Source of the DNA: Nocardioidaceae bacterium
Lineage (GTDB): Bacteria > Actinomycetota > Actinomycetes > Propionibacteriales > Nocardioidaceae
Assembly: GCA_017744365.1 (NCBI GenBank)
Contig: JAGIBL010000005.1
Location: 62,001 to 126,000 of the forward strand
Direction of reading: 5' to 3'
DNA length: 64,000 nucleotides
Shown here: positions 18,964-28,530 of the stretch, one piece after another
Layout: each line of letters begins with the position of its first letter
How positions within the stretch are numbered: the first letter of the stretch is position 1
The notes under the pieces: generated by a model
Database searches by the model: none
Told to the model about the DNA's origin: nothing
What the model saw: the letters and a program-made list of their open reading frames with translations, nothing else
Made by a program: the position numbers and the translations under genes

Positions 18964-18981
18964 TCCCGCTGCGCACCTGAT

Positions 18982-19013
18982 GGTGAGGCGCCGACTCGGG
19001 TCGGCGCCCCACC
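18982..19013 (+). terminator. strong hairpin between the two pilin genes (possible attenuator)
   Basis: GGTG-A-GGCGCCGAC (18982-18995) pairs with GTCGGCGCC-C-CACC (19000-19013): a 9-bp and a 4-bp helix with a single mismatch. No T-run follows. A second hairpin, GGGAAG/CTTCCC, lies at 19024-19043, 34 bases before the next start codon. Such a structure could lower read-through from pilin 1 into pilin 2 and the sortase, or stabilise the upstream mRNA end. Confidence 0.55.
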
Positions 19014-19077
19014 CAGGCCGCGAGGGAAGGACCGATACTTCCCGGCCGCAGAACCCCCACGAGAGAGAACGCAGACC

Positions 19078-20592
19078 ATGTTCCTGACGAACGCCGGACG
19101 CCTCAGGGCGTTCCTCCTCGCGATCGCCGCCCTCGGCATCGCGTTGGTCAGCCTCGCCTCGGTCGCGACGGCCGCGTCGCCCTCCCTGCCCGACCCGAGC
19201 AGGACCGGCTCCATCGGCATCCACAAGTTCAAGACTCCGGACAGCGCGACGGGTCTGCCGGCCAACGGCACGGCGGTCGACACCACCGGCCTCACGCCGG
19301 TCCCGGGCGTCACGTTCCAGGTCCAGCGGGTCGACACGATCAACCTGGCCACGAACGAGGGCTGGCAGGACGCGAGCGCGCTGAGCGGGTCGTTCAACCC
19401 GAGCAACGCCTCCGGTTCGATCGCTGCGGCTGGGTTCACCCTGGGCACGGTCGGCACGCAGACGACCGACGCGAGCGGCAACGCGTCGTTCACCTCGCTG
19501 CCGCTGGGCCTGTACCTGGTGACGGAGACCTCGTGGCCCGCGGGCGCGACCCCGTCGGCTCCGTTCCTGGTCTCGGTGCCGCTGACCGACCCGGCCAACC
19601 AGTCCGCCTGGCTCTACGACCTCCACGTCTACCCCAAGAACTCGATCGACGCCGTCAGCAAGACGGTCGACGACGCGAACGCGATCAAGATGGGCGACCC
19701 GGTCAGGTGGACCGTCGTCGGAGACATCCCGAACGTCTCGGCGATCGACGGCTACAAGATCGTCGACCAGCTCGACCCGAAGCTCACCTACGTGGGCGCG
19801 CAGGTGACCCTGTCGGACGGCATCACCTTCACCGCGGGCACCGACTACACGGTCGTCTTCGACGCCGCCGGCCACACGCTGACCGTGCAGTTCACCGCTG
19901 CGGGCCGGGCGATCCTGGCCGCGCACAACACGGCCCAGGTCAAGGTCGTCGTGAACACCAGGGTCAACACGGTCGGCGAGATCACCAACACCGCGCTGCT
20001 GTACCCGAACGCGCACAGCTTCGACGTCACGCCGGGTCAACCCGGTGGCCCGACCCCCAGCAATCCCGTGATCACCAAGTGGGGCGGCATCACCGTGCAG
20101 AAGACAGACCCGAGCGGCAAGGCGCTGGCTGGTGCGGTGTTCAGCGTGTACGCGACCCGGAGCGACGCCGAGGCACGCACCAACGCGATCCCGCTGGGCG
20201 GCCGGACCACGTTCTCGGTGAACACCGGCGGCCAGGTGACGATCGCGGGTCTGCGGTACTCCGACTGGGCCAACGGTGCGGCAGTCGCGCCGGGTGACCC
20301 GGGCTACCGGAGCTACTACCTCGCCGAGGTCCAGGCCCCGACCGGGTACGAGCTGCTCGCCGAGCCGATCAAGTTCGACGTCACCGCGGCCACCACCGCC
20401 GTCGGTGTCGACCTCAAGATCGAGAACGTCCGGGTCGACGGCCCCGTCGACTGCCACTGCCACGGCTCCCACAGCGACCTTCTTCCGGACACGGGTGGCC
20501 CGGCGCTGATCCTCGCCGTCGGCGGCGGTGTGCTGCTGGTCGCGGGCCTGCTCGTGGCGAGCACGTCGCGTCGGCGTCGCAAGGCTGCCTGA
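19078..20592 (+). CDS. backbone-type pilin 2, LPDTG anchored
   Basis: 504 residues, paralogous to the preceding pilin and collinear with it through residue 310. It has a signal peptide, pilin motif WLYDLHVYPK (178-187, Lys187), isopeptide D2-type domain, E-box YYLAEVQAPTGY with Glu417, and sorting signal LPDTG (469-473), hydrophobic segment and RRRRKAA. Differences are concentrated in the C-terminal third: an inserted PGQPGGPTP linker (about 318-326) and a CHCHGSH stretch (459-465) just before LPDTG, absent from pilin 1. Because the pilin motif is kept, it could form its own shaft or co-polymerise; as a paralog with a divergent C-terminus it may instead be a minor or basal pilin. The sortase gene starts five bases after its stop. 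Confidence 0.93.
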   Translation: MFLTNAGRLRAFLLAIAALGIALVSLASVATAASPSLPDPSRTGSIGIHKFKTPDSATGLPANGTAVDTTGLTPVPGVTFQVQRVDTINLATNEGWQDASALSGSFNPSNASGSIAAAGFTLGTVGTQTTDASGNASFTSLPLGLYLVTETSWPAGATPSAPFLVSVPLTDPANQSAWLYDLHVYPKNSIDAVSKTVDDANAIKMGDPVRWTVVGDIPNVSAIDGYKIVDQLDPKLTYVGAQVTLSDGITFTAGTDYTVVFDAAGHTLTVQFTAAGRAILAAHNTAQVKVVVNTRVNTVGEITNTALLYPNAHSFDVTPGQPGGPTPSNPVITKWGGITVQKTDPSGKALAGAVFSVYATRSDAEARTNAIPLGGRTTFSVNTGGQVTIAGLRYSDWANGAAVAPGDPGYRSYYLAEVQAPTGYELLAEPIKFDVTAATTAVGVDLKIENVRVDGPVDCHCHGSHSDLLPDTGGPALILAVGGGVLLVAGLLVASTSRRRRKAA

Positions 20593-20597
20593 GCGCC

Positions 20598-21536
20598 ATG
20601 GAGCTCACGACCACCTCTGTCCTCGAGGTGACACCGCCACCTCCACCCGACGACCGAGGCACGAGGCGGGGCGGGCGTCGTCGAGCGATGCTCACCGCCT
20701 GGACCGTACGACGGGCGCTGGTGGTCGTGCTCGGCATCGCCGGGCTGAGCGTGCTGCTCTTCCCGGCCGCGGGCGCCTGGTTCAGCGACCGGGCGCACGC
20801 GTCGACGGTCTCCGGCTACGTGGAGACGGTGAAGTCGATGACGCCGGCGCAGACCCGGAAGCTGCTCGAGCAGGCGCACGCGTACAACAAGCACTTGCCC
20901 ACCGGGCCGCTGCGCGACCCGTACAGTGCCTCGGGCCGCGGCCGTGAGACCGCGCTCGGCGCCGACGCCGAGACGTACCTGCACACCCTCGACGTCGGCA
21001 CGGACGGGATCATCGGGGTGCTCGCGATCCGCCCGATCAACCTGAGCCTGCCCGTCTACCACGGCACCGGGTCCCACGCCCTGGACCGTGGCGTCGGCCA
21101 TCTCTTCGGCAGCTCGCTGCCGGTCGGCGGACCCGGGACCCATGCCGTTCTCACCGGTCATTCGGGGATCGCGGGGGTGACGCTCTTCAGCAACCTGCAC
21201 CAAGTCCAGCTCGGCGACGAGTTCACCGTCACGGTCCTGGACCGGACGCTGACGTACAAGGTCGACCAGATCGAGACCGTGCTGCCCGAGCAGACCGAGG
21301 ACCTGCAGCGCGTCCCCGGCGCGGACTACGTCACCTTGGTCACCTGCACCCCGATCGGCGTGAACACGCACCGGCTCCTGGTCCGCGGCATCCGAGTGCC
21401 GACCCGGGACGACAGCGCCCGTCAGCCGGACTTCCTCACCGGCCACGGTGGCCCCGGCTTTCCGTGGTGGATCGTGGAGCTGGCCGGGGGGCTGCTCCTC
21501 CTCGTCGTCCTGACCACGCCGCTGGGCCGAGACTGA
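20598..21536 (+). CDS. srtC: class C (pilus-assembly) sortase
   Basis: 312 residues. An N-terminal membrane segment (about 39-60) precedes the extracytoplasmic catalytic domain, and a second membrane segment lies at the C-terminus (289-308), typical of class C. The catalytic triad is His188 in TGHSG, Cys250 in TLVTCTPIGVNTHRL and Arg259 in the same block, which is the class C signature. A lid motif DPY (107-109) in LRDPYS fits the DPF/W lid that blocks the active site in class C enzymes. It would polymerise the two upstream pilins through their LPxTG and pilin-motif lysines. It is the only clear sortase here, so cell-wall attachment must use a sortase encoded elsewhere. The stop TGA shares one base with the next start codon, so the two are translationally coupled. 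Confidence 0.95.
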   Translation: MELTTTSVLEVTPPPPPDDRGTRRGGRRRAMLTAWTVRRALVVVLGIAGLSVLLFPAAGAWFSDRAHASTVSGYVETVKSMTPAQTRKLLEQAHAYNKHLPTGPLRDPYSASGRGRETALGADAETYLHTLDVGTDGIIGVLAIRPINLSLPVYHGTGSHALDRGVGHLFGSSLPVGGPGTHAVLTGHSGIAGVTLFSNLHQVQLGDEFTVTVLDRTLTYKVDQIETVLPEQTEDLQRVPGADYVTLVTCTPIGVNTHRLLVRGIRVPTRDDSARQPDFLTGHGGPGFPWWIVELAGGLLLLVVLTTPLGRD

Positions 21537-23782
21537 TGGCCGATGCGCCATCGTCCCCTGCCCACCAGCGCCTTCGTGCACTGGGCGCGCTGCTGCTCGC
21601 GGTGATCGTCGTGGTGATGCCCATCGGTGGACTGCCAGCCCAGGCGGCAGCCGGCGATCCGTGGGACCCGGCGCAGGCGATCGCCTTCCAGCTCGCCGGC
21701 GGCACGTTGTACAAGATGACCACGCAGAGCGACGGCACCGTCCTCTACTCGGTCGAGGGCACTCCCGGCCCGTTCAACTCGCTGGTGCTCAACCCGCTGG
21801 ACGGGTACCTGTACGCCACGTCGGCGAGTCCGTCCAACCATGTGCTCAAGATCGGCCAGGGCGGCGTGGTCGTGAACGGCAACGTCGCGACGCTGCCCGC
21901 GGACTCCAACGACGCGAACCCGGGCAGCACCTTCATCGCCGGTGCGATCGACCCGACCACCGGCGCCATGTACGTCGGCGGCACCAGCTCGTTGATGACC
22001 TCGCTCAGCGTGGTCGACCTGGTCACGGGAACGGTGACCGGCCTGAGCCTGTCCCAGGGCATCGCCGGCTCGGCGGACCTCGTCTGGCAAGGCGGCTTGC
22101 TGTGGACGGTGACCTCCGCGGGCGAGCTGATCAAGATCGACCCGATCACCGGCGCTGTCATCCCCGTCAAGGCCAGCGCCCTTCCGTCCGCGACCTCCTG
22201 TGGGAGCGTCCGGATCTACGGCGCCGGCTACGCCCTCGGGAACGGCAACCTGGTCTGGATCGACAACTGCTCCGGCAGGATGTACCAGATCGACATGTCG
22301 TCGCCGACGTACCACTACTTCTCGATGGGCGACGGCCAGGCCAACGCCAACAACGACGCCGCCTCCTCACTGGGATCGCCGACCGACCTGGTGGTCGCGA
22401 CGTGTGGTCCGGGCCAGGGCACCTGCCTCGCGCCGGCCGGCTCGAACACCCCGCTGACCTCCTACCCGATCGGCCGGGACCCGGCCTCGCGCTACGCGGC
22501 CGGTCAGCAGCTCACCTACACGATCACGGTCCGCAACGACGGTCCCGGGCTGAGCTCGGGATCGGTGACGACGGACACCCTGCCTCCCGGCACGACGTTC
22601 GTCTCCTCCAGCAACCCCACCTGCACTGCTACCGGCTCGACGATCGCGTGTGTCTCAGGACAGCTCGCCCCTGGCGCCAGCACGTCGTACCCGATCACGG
22701 TGCTGGTCGCCGCCGGCACCAGCGGCAGCCTGACCAACACGGTGACGGTGCTCGGCAACGAGGCCGAGACGGACACCAAGGACAACACGGACACCCACAC
22801 GGCGGACCCTCAGCCGCCGCACCCGACCGTGCCGCGCCTCAGCATGGACAAGCGGGTTGCCTCGGTCGACGACGTGAACAGGAATGGCCTCACCGACACC
22901 GGCGACGAGATCCACTACGAGTTCGTCGTCAAGAACTCCGGCACGGTGAGCCTGGTGGACGTCGCCATCGATGACCCGATGCTGGTCCTGGTCGTCTGCC
23001 GCACGACGACGCTGGCCCCTGGTGCGAGCACGAGGTGCCGGCCGCACGCGACGTATGTGATCACCCAGGCCGACGTCGACGTGGGCGGGATCCGCAACGT
23101 GGCCACCGCTACCGGCAAGACGCCCAGTCGCACGCCGGTGGTGTCCCTCCAGGACTCGACCTTCACCTCGACCGGTCAGAAGTCCGCGATGAGCCTCGCG
23201 AAGGGGATCCGCTCGATCATCGACATGAACGGCAACGGGATGGTCGACGTCGGTGACACGATCACCTACGAGTTCCTGGTGAAGAACACCGGCACGGTGA
23301 CGCTGCGCGGTGTCGCCATCGAGGACCCGAAGCTCGTGGGCGCCGGCATCGGTGTGGGCTGCCCGAGCGACGCCTTGGCGGCCGGCGAATCGGTGACGTG
23401 CGTGGCCGAGGAGCCATACGTCGTCACGGCGGCGGACGTCGCCGCCGGCGGGGTGCACAATGCTGCGACCGCGAAGGCTCGTCCGCCTGGCGGCGGGCCC
23501 GGCGGGCCTGGCGGCGCGCCCGGCGGCGTACGTGTTGACGCGCCGCAGGCGCTCTCGGACGTCCCGACCAAGGAGAGGTGCTTCACGATCAGCACGACTA
23601 CGCGCCGGAGTGCCGTGTGCTCGGCGTCCCCGGCCTCCTCCCTGCCCAGCGTGGGAATGCCGTCGGGACTGCCGTGGGTCGCGCTGCTCGGGGTGACGTT
23701 CCTCGGAGCAGGAGCCGTGCTCGCGGGCGGTGGTTCCCGTGTCAGGCGACCGCGCCGACGTCCGGCCGGCTCAGGACACTAG
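21536..23782 (+). CDS. third pilus-locus surface protein: propeller-like domain, DUF11 and two type A repeats
   Basis: 748 residues from ATG 21536, overlapping the sortase stop by one base. Signal peptide (GALLLAVIVVVMPIGGL, cleavage near PAQA). Then a DUF6923-like propeller (repeating DPxTGAMYVGG and LDGYLYATS units, to about 300), a DUF11 domain (NDGPGLSSGSVTTDTLPPGTTF) and two type A repeats closest to the last two of the giant adhesin (SVDDVNRNGLTDTGDEIHYEF and IIDMNGNGMVDVGDTITYEF). A Gly-Pro-rich linker and a Cys-containing stretch lead to LPSVGMPSG, a membrane segment and RRPRRRP. LPSVG is a poor match to LPxTG, so anchoring may be by membrane retention or an unusual sortase. Its stop overlaps by four bases with the convergent pncB stop. 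Confidence 0.83.
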   Translation: MADAPSSPAHQRLRALGALLLAVIVVVMPIGGLPAQAAAGDPWDPAQAIAFQLAGGTLYKMTTQSDGTVLYSVEGTPGPFNSLVLNPLDGYLYATSASPSNHVLKIGQGGVVVNGNVATLPADSNDANPGSTFIAGAIDPTTGAMYVGGTSSLMTSLSVVDLVTGTVTGLSLSQGIAGSADLVWQGGLLWTVTSAGELIKIDPITGAVIPVKASALPSATSCGSVRIYGAGYALGNGNLVWIDNCSGRMYQIDMSSPTYHYFSMGDGQANANNDAASSLGSPTDLVVATCGPGQGTCLAPAGSNTPLTSYPIGRDPASRYAAGQQLTYTITVRNDGPGLSSGSVTTDTLPPGTTFVSSSNPTCTATGSTIACVSGQLAPGASTSYPITVLVAAGTSGSLTNTVTVLGNEAETDTKDNTDTHTADPQPPHPTVPRLSMDKRVASVDDVNRNGLTDTGDEIHYEFVVKNSGTVSLVDVAIDDPMLVLVVCRTTTLAPGASTRCRPHATYVITQADVDVGGIRNVATATGKTPSRTPVVSLQDSTFTSTGQKSAMSLAKGIRSIIDMNGNGMVDVGDTITYEFLVKNTGTVTLRGVAIEDPKLVGAGIGVGCPSDALAAGESVTCVAEEPYVVTAADVAAGGVHNAATAKARPPGGGPGGPGGAPGGVRVDAPQALSDVPTKERCFTISTTTRRSAVCSASPASSLPSVGMPSGLPWVALLGVTFLGAGAVLAGGGSRVRRPRRRPAGSGH

Positions 23783-25086
23783 GGCCCGACCAACTCGGTC
23801 GGGATCGCCGGCTCACCGCGTTGCAGCTGCAGCGCGGTGAGCGGAAGCTCTGCCCGGGAGCGCCGGTGCCGCTCGCGCCCGGCCTCCAGGGGCTCGGTGC
23901 CGACCAGTGCGCCATCCCGTACCAGCGGCACCAGGAGGTTCCGGTCGTTGTGGTCGCCGCGGGCCGGGCTCCCGATCCCGATCACCTCCGCGGTTGCGGT
24001 GCCCGCGGCGTCGAGCCGGCGCAGCGCGTACTTGCGGCCACCGAGCGAGACCTTGTCGATGCTCTTCTTGGCAACGTCGACGAGCGTCCCGTCCGAGGAG
24101 GCTCGGGCGACCAGCTTGTAGACGAACCCGCAGGTGGGGTGGCCGCTGCCGACCACGACCTGGGTGCCGACGCCGTACACGTCGACCGGCGCCGCGGCGA
24201 GCGCGGCGATCGCGTGCTCGTCGAGGTCGGAGGTCACGACGATCCGGGTGCCGGTGGCGCCGAGGGCGTCGAGCTGGGCGCGGACGTCCACGGCCAGCGA
24301 GCCCAGGTCGCCCGAGTCGAGCCGGACACCTCCTAGCTCGCGCCCGGCGACGCGGACCGCGGTCTCGACACCGGCGCGCACGTCGTAGGTGTCCACCAGG
24401 AGCGTGGTCCCGACCCCGAGGGCGGCCACCTGGGCACGGAACGCGTCCTCCTCGGAGTCGTGCAGCAGCGTGAACGAGTGCGCGCTGGTCCCCGCGGTCG
24501 GGACGCCGTACCGGAGCCGGCTCTCCAGGTTCGACGAGGTCGCGAAGCCGGCGACGTACGCCGCCCGGGCGCTGGCGACCGCGGCCTGCTCGTGCGTGCG
24601 CCGGGAGCCCATCTCGATGCACGGCCGGTCGCCGGCCGCGGCGGTCATCCGGGACGCGGCCGAGGCGATCGCCGAGTCGTGGTTGTAGATCGAGAGCAGC
24701 AGCGTCTCCAGCAGCACCGCCTCGGCGAAGGTGGACTCGACGACCAGCACGGGGGAGTGCGGGAAGTAGACCTCGCCCTCGGGGTAGCCCCAGACGTTCC
24801 CGGAGAACCGGTACGACGACAACCAGTCCAGCGTGGGCTCGTCGACGACGCGTTGCTCGCGCAGGAAGGCGATCTCGTCCGGCCCGAACCGGAACCGCTC
24901 CAGGGACTCCAGCATCCGGCCGACGCCGGCCACCACGCCGTACCGGCGCCCCTCGGGCAGCCGCCGCGCGAACAGCTCGAAGACGGAACGTCGCTCGGCG
25001 GTCCCCGCGGCCAGGGCGGCCTGCAGCATGGTCAGCTCGTAGTGGTCGGTCAGCAGTGCGGTGTGTCCGGTGAGGTCGTTGGCCAC
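23779..25086 (-). CDS. pncB: nicotinate phosphoribosyltransferase
   Basis: 435 residues from GTG 25086 ([20 protein letters not shown]). A start at ATG 25119 is also in frame, but that codon would overlap the clpS start on the other strand and leave no promoter room. The enzyme joins nicotinate with PRPP to give nicotinate mononucleotide. Family marks include [13 protein letters not shown], the GTSAHS segment, and VRLDSGDLG that binds the phosphoribosyl group, plus GVGTQVVVG. It fits with nicotinamidase at 943-1518 as the second step of NAD salvage. The order pncB (divergent)-clpS is the same as Rv1330c-Rv1331 of M. tuberculosis. Confidence 0.93.
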   Translation of the reverse strand: MANDLTGHTALLTDHYELTMLQAALAAGTAERRSVFELFARRLPEGRRYGVVAGVGRMLESLERFRFGPDEIAFLREQRVVDEPTLDWLSSYRFSGNVWGYPEGEVYFPHSPVLVVESTFAEAVLLETLLLSIYNHDSAIASAASRMTAAAGDRPCIEMGSRRTHEQAAVASARAAYVAGFATSSNLESRLRYGVPTAGTSAHSFTLLHDSEEDAFRAQVAALGVGTTLLVDTYDVRAGVETAVRVAGRELGGVRLDSGDLGSLAVDVRAQLDALGATGTRIVVTSDLDEHAIAALAAAPVDVYGVGTQVVVGSGHPTCGFVYKLVARASSDGTLVDVAKKSIDKVSLGGRKYALRRLDAAGTATAEVIGIGSPARGDHNDRNLLVPLVRDGALVGTEPLEAGRERHRRSRAELPLTALQLQRGEPAIPTELVGP

Positions 25087-25117
25087 GAACCGCAGGCTAC
25101 GTCCTATCGTGGTGGTC

Positions 25118-25417
25118 ATGTCCGCGCCCAGCCCGGTCGAGCTCGACGAGCCGGTGACCTCCGACCTGACGGACCTGGCGACTCCTTGGGTCACCATCGT
25201 GTGGAACGACCCGGTGAACCTGATGTCGTACGTGACCTTCGTGTTCACCCAGTACTTCGGCTACGCCCGCAAGAAGGCCGAGAAGCTGATGCTCGAGGTG
25301 CACCACGACGGCAAGTCGGTCGTCTCCACCGGCAGCCGCGAGGAGATGGAGCGCGACGTGCAGGCGATGCACGAGTACGGCCTGTGGGCGACCATGCAGA
25401 AGGCGGACACTCCGTGA
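25118..25417 (+). CDS. clpS: ATP-dependent Clp protease adaptor ClpS
   Basis: 99 residues from ATG 25118. The folded core is complete: [20 protein letters not shown], the Asn-Asp pair and hydrophobic pocket that grip N-degron residues, then [18 protein letters not shown] and [19 protein letters not shown]. It hands N-end-rule substrates to ClpC/ClpP. The N-terminal tail is about 25 residues, acidic, as in other actinobacterial ClpS. Its stop overlaps the next gene start in GTGA. Confidence 0.95.
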   Translation: MSAPSPVELDEPVTSDLTDLATPWVTIVWNDPVNLMSYVTFVFTQYFGYARKKAEKLMLEVHHDGKSVVSTGSREEMERDVQAMHEYGLWATMQKADTP

Positions 25418-25989
25418 GCGGATTCAGCCGGCACCGGAAGTCGGGTGCGGCGGTGGCGACGTTCACCGCGTTCGAGGCCGACCTGCTCCGCTCGCTGGCC
25501 GCGCAGCTGATCGAGCTGCTCCGCAACGAGGCGGCCACGCCGGAGTCGCTGGATCCCCTCGAGGAGCTGCTCGACTTCTCCGGGCCGACGCGCGAGCCCG
25601 ACGACCCGGTGCTGGCCCGGCTGTTCCCGACCGCCTACCCCGAGGACGAGGAGGCCGCCGCCGAGTTCCGCCGCTACACCGAGGGCACCTTGCGCAACAG
25701 CAAGGCGGCCGGCGCCGCGGCGATCATCGACACCCTGGAGGAGTCCGGGCTCCCGCCGCAGCCGGAGGACGGGATGTTCATCGACGTCGAGCTGGACCCG
25801 GCGATGGCGATGACGTGGATGCGCTCGTTCACCGACATGAGGCTGGCGATCGCGACCCGGCTCGGCATCGAGGAGGGCGACGAGCAGGTCTGGTACGCGT
25901 TGCCCGACGACGACCCGCGGGCCCAGGTGCACGACATCTACGAGTGGGTCGGCTACCTGCAGGAGACCCTGGTCCAGGCCGCCAGCTGA
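25414..25989 (+). CDS. DUF2017 family protein
   Basis: 191 residues from GTG 25414, overlapping clpS by four bases. It matches the actinobacterial DUF2017 family by position and by features: an N-terminal [20 protein letters not shown] helix, an acidic middle ([20 protein letters not shown]), and a C-terminal domain ending [14 protein letters not shown]. No catalytic motif or membrane segment is visible. The tight coupling to clpS, kept across actinobacteria (Rv1331-Rv1332), suggests a role connected with Clp proteolysis or the downstream cysteine genes, but none is established. Confidence 0.85.
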   Translation: MSGFSRHRKSGAAVATFTAFEADLLRSLAAQLIELLRNEAATPESLDPLEELLDFSGPTREPDDPVLARLFPTAYPEDEEAAAEFRRYTEGTLRNSKAAGAAAIIDTLEESGLPPQPEDGMFIDVELDPAMAMTWMRSFTDMRLAIATRLGIEEGDEQVWYALPDDDPRAQVHDIYEWVGYLQETLVQAAS

Positions 25990-26033
25990 GACCCGGCCAC
26001 GACCGGTCACCTCGCTCGCCTAGGCTTGTCCAC

Positions 26034-26462
26034 GTGCTGAGACTCGACCGGGCCATCTACGACGCGATCGTCGCGCACGCCAAGCGGGACCACCCCGACG
26101 AGGCATGCGGCGTGGTCGCGGGCGCCGAGGGATCGGACGTGCCCAGCCGGCACGTGCCGATGATCAACGCGGCCGGCTCGCCGACGTTCTACGAGTTCGA
26201 CTCCACCGAGCTGCTCGGGCTCTACAAGGAGATGTGGGCCAAGGACGAGGAGCCGGTGGTGATCTACCACTCGCACACCGCCACCGAGGCCTACCCGAGC
26301 CGCACCGACATCGGCCTGGCGAACGAGCCGGGCGCGCACTACGTGCTGGTCAGCACACGTGAGCACGGGAATAGCGAGGGACCGGTGGAGTTCAGGTCCT
26401 ACAGAATCGTCGACGGCGAGGTGACCGAAGAAGAGGTCGTCGTCGAGTCAGAGAACGTCTAA
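26034..26462 (+). CDS. mec: Mec+-type JAMM metallopeptidase (CysO-cysteine peptidase)
   Basis: 142 residues from GTG 26034. The JAMM zinc signature is complete: a conserved Glu in HPDEACGVV, then HSH (YHSHTATEAYPSRTD) with exactly seven residues, Ser, two residues and Asp. In mycobacteria the homolog Rv1334 releases cysteine from the C-terminus of the carrier CysO. The next two genes encode CysO and CysM, ten bases downstream and coupled, so the same pathway is expected here. The downstream CysO ends in Gly-Gly-Ala, which may give this peptidase a second task as a maturation protease. Confidence 0.92.
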   Translation: MLRLDRAIYDAIVAHAKRDHPDEACGVVAGAEGSDVPSRHVPMINAAGSPTFYEFDSTELLGLYKEMWAKDEEPVVIYHSHTATEAYPSRTDIGLANEPGAHYVLVSTREHGNSEGPVEFRSYRIVDGEVTEEEVVVESENV

Positions 26463-28040
<1,578 letters not shown>

Positions 28041-28048
<8 letters not shown>

Positions 28049-28421
28049 GACCGGACGCGGCTTCGGGCGCGTCCTCGTCTTCGTGTACGGCGTGCTGGCG
28101 TTCGCCGCGAGCGGCCGGGCGACGTTCGAGCTCACCACCAAGTTCTCCGAGGCGCCGGTGCCGTACGCGCTCTCGATCCTGGCCGCGGTGGTCTACGTGA
28201 TCGCCACCTGGGCGCTGGCCACCAACCGCCGCCGGATCGCCCTCGTCACGGTCGGGATCGAGCTGGTCGGCGTGCTCGCCGTCGGGTTCACCAGCCTGCT
28301 GGCCACCGACAAGTTCCCCGAGGCGAGCGTCTGGTCCGACTTCGGCATCGGCTACGGCTGCGTGCCGCTGGTGCTCCCGTTCGCCGGCCTCTGGTGGCTC
28401 TGGCGCACGCATCAACGCTGA
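28041..28421 (+). CDS. small four-helix membrane protein
   Basis: 126 residues, overlapping the previous gene by eight bases. Four hydrophobic segments are present (about 10-25, 39-61, 66-87, 103-120), with the loops LTTKFSEAPVPYA and ATDKFPEASVWSDFG. It resembles actinobacterial small membrane proteins that follow cysM-region genes; no function is known. Its stop codon TGA lies inside the first copy of the inverted-repeat element at 28417-28530. Confidence 0.78.
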
Positions 28422-28530
28422 CCCGGCACAAAGGTGCACGTAATTGCGCTGACCTGGCGCAAAGGTGCGAGTACACGTGCACTTTTGCGCCAGGTCAGCG
28501 TCTAGATCGGTACTTTTGCGCCGGGTCAGC
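28417..28530. repeat. four-copy nested inverted-repeat element that supplies both flanking stop codons
   Basis: Four copies of a roughly 21-bp motif (consensus GCTGACCYGGCRCAAARGTGC): direct at 28417-28437 and 28448-28468, inverted at 28479-28500 and 28510-28530. The inner pair forms a 22-bp hairpin with one mismatch and a 10-base loop; the outer pair nests around it. The TGA in the first copy is the stop of the plus-strand gene ending at 28421, and the TGA in the last copy is the stop of the minus-strand gene ending at 28526. It probably acts as a bidirectional terminator and resembles a REP/BIME unit. Confidence 0.75.

Noticed and set aside
13626-20472. Minus-strand open frames of about 1,400 and 1,070 codons opposite the pilus genes
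   Set aside because: Composition is that of a shadow frame, and the plus strand encodes well-recognised pilins and adhesins.
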